A stretch of DNA of 64,000 nt from Kribbella steppae (GTDB taxonomy: Bacteria > Actinomycetota > Actinomycetes > Propionibacteriales > Kribbellaceae), in the NCBI RefSeq assembly GCF_004342025.1, contig NZ_SLWN01000001.1, positions 355,972 to 419,971 of the forward strand. Reading direction: 5' to 3'. Under the pieces are notes generated by a model that ran no database searches, was not told where the DNA came from, and worked only from the letters and a program-made list of their open reading frames with translations. Made by a program: the position numbers and the translations under genes. Positions 60,001 to 64,000 of the stretch are shown here, piece after piece; position 1 is the stretch's first letter, and each line of letters starts with the position of its first letter.

Positions 60001-61657
60001 GGCTTTGTTTGTTCCGCCTCGGACTGCGTTGGCTGAGGTTTGGCAGCCCAACGCGGATGTTCGGGATGTGCGGGCTATTCCTGCTCTTGTTCTGCCTACG
60101 CCGGCTGCGGTTGCTGCGGCTGTTGCCGAGCTCGCCGAGGCGCGCGTTACCGCGACCGTTCAGGGCGAGGGCGTGATCGAGGAGTTCGAGGATCGGACTG
60201 TTGCGCTGCTGACGTATGGACTGCCTGGGTTTGCGGTGGATGCGACGGGTGCGTTGCATGCGTCGTTGATGCGGTCGTGTACCGGCTGGCCGTCGGGGAT
60301 CTGGATCGATCCGCCGCGGCGGTCGGCGCCGGACGGGTCGGCGTTCCAGTTGCAGCACTGGACCCACGAGTTCCGGTACGCGTTGACCAGCGGCGACGGC
60401 GACTGGCGCAAGCAGCAGTTGCCGAGCCGCGGCCAGGAGTTCTCCTCACCGTTGCTCGCGGCAACCACCACCGCGCACGACGGCACCTTGCCGGCGACAC
60501 ACTCGCTGCTCCAGGTCAGCCCGGAGCGCGCCGTGCTGGTCTCCACGCTGAAACCGGCCGGCAACCCCATCGCCCGCGGGTCGGGTGTCCCGGCCGACCC
60601 GCGGGACGGCGTCACCCTGCGCTTGATCGAGGCAACGGGCCTGGGGTCGACGGCAACGGTCACCTCTGCCCTCCCGATCACCGGCGCCCACCACGCCGAT
60701 CTGCTGGAGAACCCGGCCGCCCCGATCGAGGTTGCTGACGGCAACTTCACGATCGACCTGGCCGGATCCGCTGTCGATACCTTCGTACTCGAGGTCGATG
60801 GTTCGGCCCCCGCGAACCCCGCCGTACTTGGCCAACCGGGCGAGCTGGCCCAACCGTCGTACGCACGCTACTGGCTGCACAACCGGGGACCCGCGCAGAT
60901 GGGCTTCCTGCCGGTCAGCCTGTCGGTCTCCCCGACCGTGGCGCGCACCGCGGGCAAACCGTTCGAGATCTCGATGGTGATCGCGAACCAGTACGCCGAC
61001 ACTCCGGCCGAAGGATTGTTTACAATCGGACTCCCGGACGGGTGGACAACTGACCAATCCGATCGTTCACTCCGGCTCGAGCCGGGTGGTTACGTCCGCC
61101 ACCTCGCGAACGTGACACCACCGGAGAACTGCGAGCCCGGGCAGTACTTCGTCGCCGCCCGGGTGCTCACCAAGACCGACGAGCTCGCCGGTGGTGCCGG
61201 CGTCACGGCGGTCGAGGACGTCGTCACGGTGTTCGTCGGCGAGAGCCCAGAGCTGACCGCGACTCTCGGCTTCGGGATGCCACCAACCGAGGAGCCGGAA
61301 CACGGCTCGGGCGCGGTCGAGGGCGAGCCAGGACGACCGACCGGTCTGACCGTGACGCCGTCGACGCAGGACCTGCGGCTGACTCCCGGTACGTCGGAGA
61401 CATTCGAGCTGGAGTTCGCGAACAACACGTCGTCGGAGATCCGCGCCGAGCTGCAGCTGGCATCGCCGTACGGGACCTGGTCGTGGTTGCCCGACCCGGT
61501 CCGGCTGGTCGTCGTGCCGCCGAAGTCGTCTGTCACCGTTCCGGTGCCAGTGCAGGCTCCGGCGGGTGCGACACCGGCGCACGCCTGGGTGCTGCCGAAG
61601 GTGATGTGGTTCGGCCGGGCCCAGTACGCACCCACCGTCCGCCTGGAGATCCTGTGA
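57086..61657 (+). CDS. GH38 alpha-mannosidase with low-complexity inserts and NEW3 tail
   Basis: A 1523-residue protein, longer than usual GH38 (about 1000). The zinc motif SHFHYDPVWWN is at about 119-129 (His120, His122, Asp124) and the nucleophile region WQLDVFGHDPQFPGYL near 248-263 (Asp about 251); AYGAHHDAITGSESDQV supplies another His. Two inserts are low-complexity: a Gly/Ala/Ser stretch near 594-632 and a Ser/Pro/Thr/Ala repeat (SPTSAA type) near 905-972. The C-terminus has an alpha-galactosidase NEW3-like domain. It starts at GTG 57086 and overlaps the next gene in GTGA. Cytosolic, with no signal peptide. Confidence 0.93.
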   Translation: MTVQITHVSSPELFAGSDDDPRQLLRVELTRSTSDGALSVRVAGDGVSGAADLPPGDGPVRVEVPLSVADGLRTQYGASVAATVTVSADGVDVADGVDVASDSGTVVIAEPGWTMVMVSHFHYDPVWWNTQAAYTTSWDLQGPDGTTRPVYTHNAFSLVDAHLKLALRDPAYCFVLAELDYLKPYFDTFPENRAVLRRLIAEGRVEIIGGTYNEPNTNLTGAETTIRNIVYGVGYQRDILGGDPQNAWQLDVFGHDPQFPGYLAKAGLTGSAWARGPFHQWGPLRQAWGDPKAGTAAVMQFHSEFEWISPSGDGVLTHYMPDHYGPGWELQHAPSVEAAGDTAYQLFATLKTVAATRNTLLPVGGDYTPPNNWITALHHDWNARYAWPKFVCGTTKHFMDRVRSELAETGRRPSPQSRDMNPIYTGKDVSYIDTKQAQRAAEVAAVDAEKLGTYADLLGLGRFAEASLDKVWRQLAYGAHHDAITGSESDQVYIDLVTGWREAHDLSDAARTASLEAFAARIDTSAFGAHAVVVTNTLSFTRTDLATVQLPDSGGPWQIVDNAGVDVPSVVEGDKLTFLAAEVPSLGWRTYALTPAAGAGSAGGGAASAAGAGSAAGAGSAGAGVWGPADASESVENEFFSVTVDPSRGGGISEIVDKRTGRQVLKGLGNELRVYEEYPDHPRFGEGPWHLLPSGPVVGSSEAPAKVFTQAGPLGSRIVSRGEVDGISYEAVVTVYDGLDRIEFTTRILDHAQSDRLVRVKFPADVPGALPLSEVAGAVVGRGFGLIDVDSAQAPWTLDNPANTWFGLGSTARVDLVDASGNHVGTRPLAIAEIVVPDDSDPAEVRDLVVALARVGVTATTSLASGSRYGHLKVDSNLPDLRILVGAAASLLHQLDKDTEAMPAAAPPSEPPALSPTSTAVSPTSAAPSPASAAVSPTSAAEAEPGAAAPGEPNALSPTSAALSSTSAADGGALFVPPRTALAEVWQPNADVRDVRAIPALVLPTPAAVAAAVAELAEARVTATVQGEGVIEEFEDRTVALLTYGLPGFAVDATGALHASLMRSCTGWPSGIWIDPPRRSAPDGSAFQLQHWTHEFRYALTSGDGDWRKQQLPSRGQEFSSPLLAATTTAHDGTLPATHSLLQVSPERAVLVSTLKPAGNPIARGSGVPADPRDGVTLRLIEATGLGSTATVTSALPITGAHHADLLENPAAPIEVADGNFTIDLAGSAVDTFVLEVDGSAPANPAVLGQPGELAQPSYARYWLHNRGPAQMGFLPVSLSVSPTVARTAGKPFEISMVIANQYADTPAEGLFTIGLPDGWTTDQSDRSLRLEPGGYVRHLANVTPPENCEPGQYFVAARVLTKTDELAGGAGVTAVEDVVTVFVGESPELTATLGFGMPPTEEPEHGSGAVEGEPGRPTGLTVTPSTQDLRLTPGTSETFELEFANNTSSEIRAELQLASPYGTWSWLPDPVRLVVVPPKSSVTVPVPVQAPAGATPAHAWVLPKVMWFGRAQYAPTVRLEIL

Positions 61658-62415
61658 CGGCCGCTGTCACCGTGGGCCACGGTCATGGGCACAGCCACGG
61701 GCAGGGGCACAGCCAGGCGCCGGTGGCGCCACCGGAGGTGATGGCGTACCTCAACGGTGAGCCCGTGCCCCGCGAGCTGCTCGACGATCGGCTCGCGGTC
61801 CTGCGGGCCGGCGACGCCGCCTGCGTTCTCCCCCGGCCGGACAGCCGCGAGGGCCGCCAGCTCACCCGCTGGGTCGCCCAGGTCGTCCTCACCGAGCAGC
61901 TCTGCCTAGACGAACTCCACCGCCACACGAACGCCGAACCCGAGACTCCGCCCGGACCGCAGGACGTCGCACCCGCCGAGCCTCCTGCCGCCCCGCGGGA
62001 CGTCGAACTCGAGACGTCTGCCGGGCCGCAGGAGATCGCGCCCGGGGCGTCTGTCGGATCGCGGGATGGTGCCGATGCGGGGGCGATCGACGTGTCGACG
62101 GCGATTGCGGTCGGGTCGATCACGGCTGCGGCCCTTGCCGGTTCGGAAGCGGTACGACGGGTTGCCGGGCTGGTGACCGCGGACGTACGGATCGCGGCCG
62201 AGCAGTTGGCGTACGCGGCCGACGTACTGGGTGAGGAGCCACCGGCGGATCCCGGCGTACCCGTGGCGGGCTGGCATCGCGAGTTGCTGCTGAGCGCCCG
62301 GCTGGAGGCGTTCGCGCGCTGGCTGAACGCGGCCATGCACGAGCGGGTCCAGCTGGTCCGCGGGCTCGAGCACCCGGGCGATAGCAGCCAACCTGACAAC
62401 CTGCACCGGCACTGA
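61654..62415 (+). CDS. Conserved hypothetical protein with His-rich N-terminus
   Basis: A 253-residue protein. It opens with VGHGHGHSHGQGHSQ, a probable metal-binding run. Residues 30-85 (MAYLNGEPVPRELLDDRLAVLR, then EGRQLTRWVAQVVLTEQLC) resemble the N-terminal helices of parvulin-type peptidyl-prolyl isomerases. The end, ERVQLVRGLEHPGDSSQPDNLHRH, is a conserved tail of this small actinobacterial family. The middle is Pro/Glu-rich repeats of GPQ(D/E). No isomerase domain is complete. It is coupled to the GH38 gene. Confidence 0.8.
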   Translation: MTAAVTVGHGHGHSHGQGHSQAPVAPPEVMAYLNGEPVPRELLDDRLAVLRAGDAACVLPRPDSREGRQLTRWVAQVVLTEQLCLDELHRHTNAEPETPPGPQDVAPAEPPAAPRDVELETSAGPQEIAPGASVGSRDGADAGAIDVSTAIAVGSITAAALAGSEAVRRVAGLVTADVRIAAEQLAYAADVLGEEPPADPGVPVAGWHRELLLSARLEAFARWLNAAMHERVQLVRGLEHPGDSSQPDNLHRH

Positions 62416-62425
62416 CGGGGGGACG

Positions 62426-63346
62426 ATGAGCGACGATGCAGTGAGTACGGTTCTCGGAATCGACATCGGCGGCACGAAGATGGCCGCCGCTCTCGTGTCC
62501 GCCGACGGCCGGATCTTGACCGGGGACCGGATCCTCACCCCGGCCGGCGGCGCCGACGAGGTGTTCGCCGCGCTGGCCGAGTTGATCGACAAGGTCCGCG
62601 GCGACGCGACGCCGCTGGCGGTCGGGATCGGTTCGGCCGGGCCACTGGACCAGACGCATGGGTTGGTGTCGCCGGTGAACATCGGCGGCTGGCGGAACTT
62701 CCCGCTGGTCGACCGGGTCCGCGCGCTGGTCGGCGACGTACCGGTGACGCTCGGGGTGGACGGGCACTGCTTCGCGCTTGGCGAGTTCTGGACCGGGGCT
62801 GGGCGGGAGGTCGACACGCTGCTCGGCATCGTGGTGTCGACCGGTGTCGGCGGTGGACTGGTCGTCGACGGGAAGCCGCTGATCGGTCAGTCGGGGAACG
62901 CCGCGCACATCGGTCACGTGGTCGTGGACCTGGACGGCGAGTCGTGTGCGTGCGGGTCGTCCGGGTGCGTCGAGGCGTATGCGAGCGGGCCGCGGATGGT
63001 TGCCCGGGCCAAGCGTCGCGGCTGGCGGGCCGACGAGGCGGTGGATGCCGCCGTACTGGCTGCCGACGCGGCCGCCGGGGACGAGCTCGCGCTGGCGACC
63101 TTCGATGACGGAGCCCAGGCGCTCGCCGCCGGTATCGTCGCGACCGCGGTCACCGTCGACCTCACCACGGTGGTCATCGGCGGCGGAGTCGCCAAGGCCG
63201 GCCCGATCCTCTTCGACCCGGTCCAGGCCTGGGTCAAGCGCCTCGCCCAGCTCCCCTTCGTCACCGACCTCAGCGTCGAACCCGCCCAACTCGACAACGC
63301 CGGTCTCCTCGGCGCCGCCCACCAAGCGTGGTCCACTCTCAGCTGA
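62426..63346 (+). CDS. ROK-family sugar kinase
   Basis: A 306-residue kinase. ATP motif GIDIGGTKMAAALV, substrate segments GIGSAGPLD and VDGHCFALGEF, STGVGGGLVVDG, NAAHIGHVVVD with the zinc-site His and the CACGSSGCVEAYAS zinc motif are intact. It phosphorylates glucose, mannose or an N-acetyl hexosamine; mannose fits the GH38 context (inference). It lies 10 nt after the His-rich gene, the last of a three-gene operon. Confidence 0.94.
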   Translation: MSDDAVSTVLGIDIGGTKMAAALVSADGRILTGDRILTPAGGADEVFAALAELIDKVRGDATPLAVGIGSAGPLDQTHGLVSPVNIGGWRNFPLVDRVRALVGDVPVTLGVDGHCFALGEFWTGAGREVDTLLGIVVSTGVGGGLVVDGKPLIGQSGNAAHIGHVVVDLDGESCACGSSGCVEAYASGPRMVARAKRRGWRADEAVDAAVLAADAAAGDELALATFDDGAQALAAGIVATAVTVDLTTVVIGGGVAKAGPILFDPVQAWVKRLAQLPFVTDLSVEPAQLDNAGLLGAAHQAWSTLS

Positions 63347-63720
63347 ACTCCCGCGACCCCGGTTGAAGCGCTCTCACCACCTCGAGTGATTCATTCGTGA
63401 CCTCACGCACAGTTATCTCGTGCAGAAAAGGGTGTCCCGCGCACCTTTGCGCAATTCTTACCCAATTGCCCCGAACCGTGTAACGACCGCCCCCTCGTAC
63501 CCGATGCAACGAATGGATGGGGTGGGGGCACGTCATCCACGGTCGGTCGAGGGGGCCTGGACTGACCACAACGGCCGGTCACGGGGGGCCTGGACCGACC
63601 AGAACGCGAGTGCGGCGGAGAGGAGACTCTCCGCCGCCATCGCGTGGCAGTACGTCAGTGAGGTAGCAACGTCCGCCAGCGTTGTCCGAGGCAACGCTCG
63701 ACCCAGAGGGATCGGTCCGG
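63347..63720 (+). other. Intergenic leader with direct repeats and stable hairpins
   Basis: About 370 bp without a gene. A 28/29-nt imperfect direct repeat begins at 63545 and 63577 (shared core GGGGGCCTGGAC and GACCA-AAC). GCGGCGGAGAG (63612-63622) pairs perfectly with 63627-63637 around a GAGA tetraloop, and AGCGTTG at about 63677 pairs with CAACGCT 7 nt later. It may be a structured 5' leader of the ORF at 63721; no known riboswitch is recognised. Confidence 0.45.
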
Positions 63721-64000
63721 ATGGACGTCGCCGCACTCCTCCTCTTCGCTACCTTCATCACCGCTGTCGCCGTCGCGCGCGGCGTTGCCGCCCTGCATGG
63801 TTGCCTGCGCGGACGAGCCCTCGCCGGCTCGGCTCCCGCCGCGACCATCGCAGGCGCGGTCACGGCCTGCTCACCGGAGACCGGCACCGGTTCTCGCCCG
63901 GGTGCTCTCCCGGGCTCCGGCTCGGGTTCCGGTGGGCAGGGCGACGGCGGGCACGCACGCCGGATGGGCGTGCTCGGCTGGACCGGACCGTTGATCGCGC
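63721..64000 (+). CDS. Partial hypothetical membrane protein (3' end outside window)
   Basis: An open frame from ATG 63721 to the window edge, at least 93 residues. It begins MDVAALLLFATFITAVAVARG, one hydrophobic helix or signal, followed by a Gly/Ser-rich stretch (GALPGSGSGSGGQGDGG). No strong ribosome binding site is present. Codon use is high in third-position GC. It is accepted mainly for the hydrophobic start and the structured leader before it. Confidence 0.4.
   Translation, partial: MDVAALLLFATFITAVAVARGVAALHGCLRGRALAGSAPAATIAGAVTACSPETGTGSRPGALPGSGSGSGGQGDGGHARRMGVLGWTGPLIA

Overview
The window is a stretch of high-GC actinobacterial chromosome with dense coding and strong third-position GC. 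Actinobacterial markers include a WhiB-family protein, glnE and a GlnA2-type glutamine synthetase, a class A-type RNase P RNA, an HVDL-type leader peptide before a sulfur operon, and the run glutamine synthetase ... panB ... RNase H/phosphatase, zinc-ribbon protein, Nif3 protein known from other actinobacteria. Protein style and the many secreted or cytosolic glycosidases suggest a Kribbella-like soil member of the Propionibacteriales; the genus is inference. I see no phage, transposase, CRISPR array or tRNA.

Layout. 1-3000: end of a sugar or peptide importer operon (GH127 glycosidase plus a family 5 lipoprotein, cut by the window edge) behind a perfect 14-bp inverted-repeat operator. 3274-7211: Pnkp and Hen1, the two-gene RNA repair pathway. 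7532-9738: a small orphan protein, folE, a SufR-like Fe-S regulator and YbaK. 9804-13266: a Tat phospholipase C and DAHP synthase behind an aromatic leader peptide and attenuator. 13281-16217: a GNAT remnant, a second copy of the small orphan protein, a histidine phosphatase, paired fluoride channels and whiB. 16288-20177: a sulfonate-type ABC importer and TauE/SafE exporter behind a cysteine leader peptide. 20411-23044: GH78 rhamnosidase. 23025-29935: trmB, glnE, a cyclase-family hydrolase and glutamine synthetase. 30060-33232: membrane proteins and an amidase remnant. 33369-37695: nadE and a panB fused to a long disordered N-terminus. 37736-42804: aldo-keto reductase, Nudix, an iron-box-controlled Cys-rich miniprotein, a metal receptor, a histone H1-like protein and map. 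42801-47471: S10 peptidase, DUF952, rnpB, a hydrolase and a TetR/GNAT pair. 47460-51983: RNB nuclease, RNase H/phosphatase, zinc-ribbon and Nif3 proteins. 52007-52210: a 204-nt nested inverted repeat. 52215-63346: a glycan-degradation region (GH13, ROK regulator, GH3, GH38, ROK kinase). The right edge carries a structured leader and a partial membrane ORF.

How it works together. Several operons have regulation legible in the DNA: amino-acid attenuation for aromatic and sulfur metabolism, an iron box, paired CRP-type sites before whiB, and palindromic operators for the GH127, GH13 and TetR units. The glycosidases (GH127, GH78, GH13, GH3, GH38) fit a plant or fungal polymer degrader. The most unusual items are the 204-nt hairpin at 52007-52210, the PanB fusion, the iron-box miniprotein and the solitary Pnkp-Hen1 pair.
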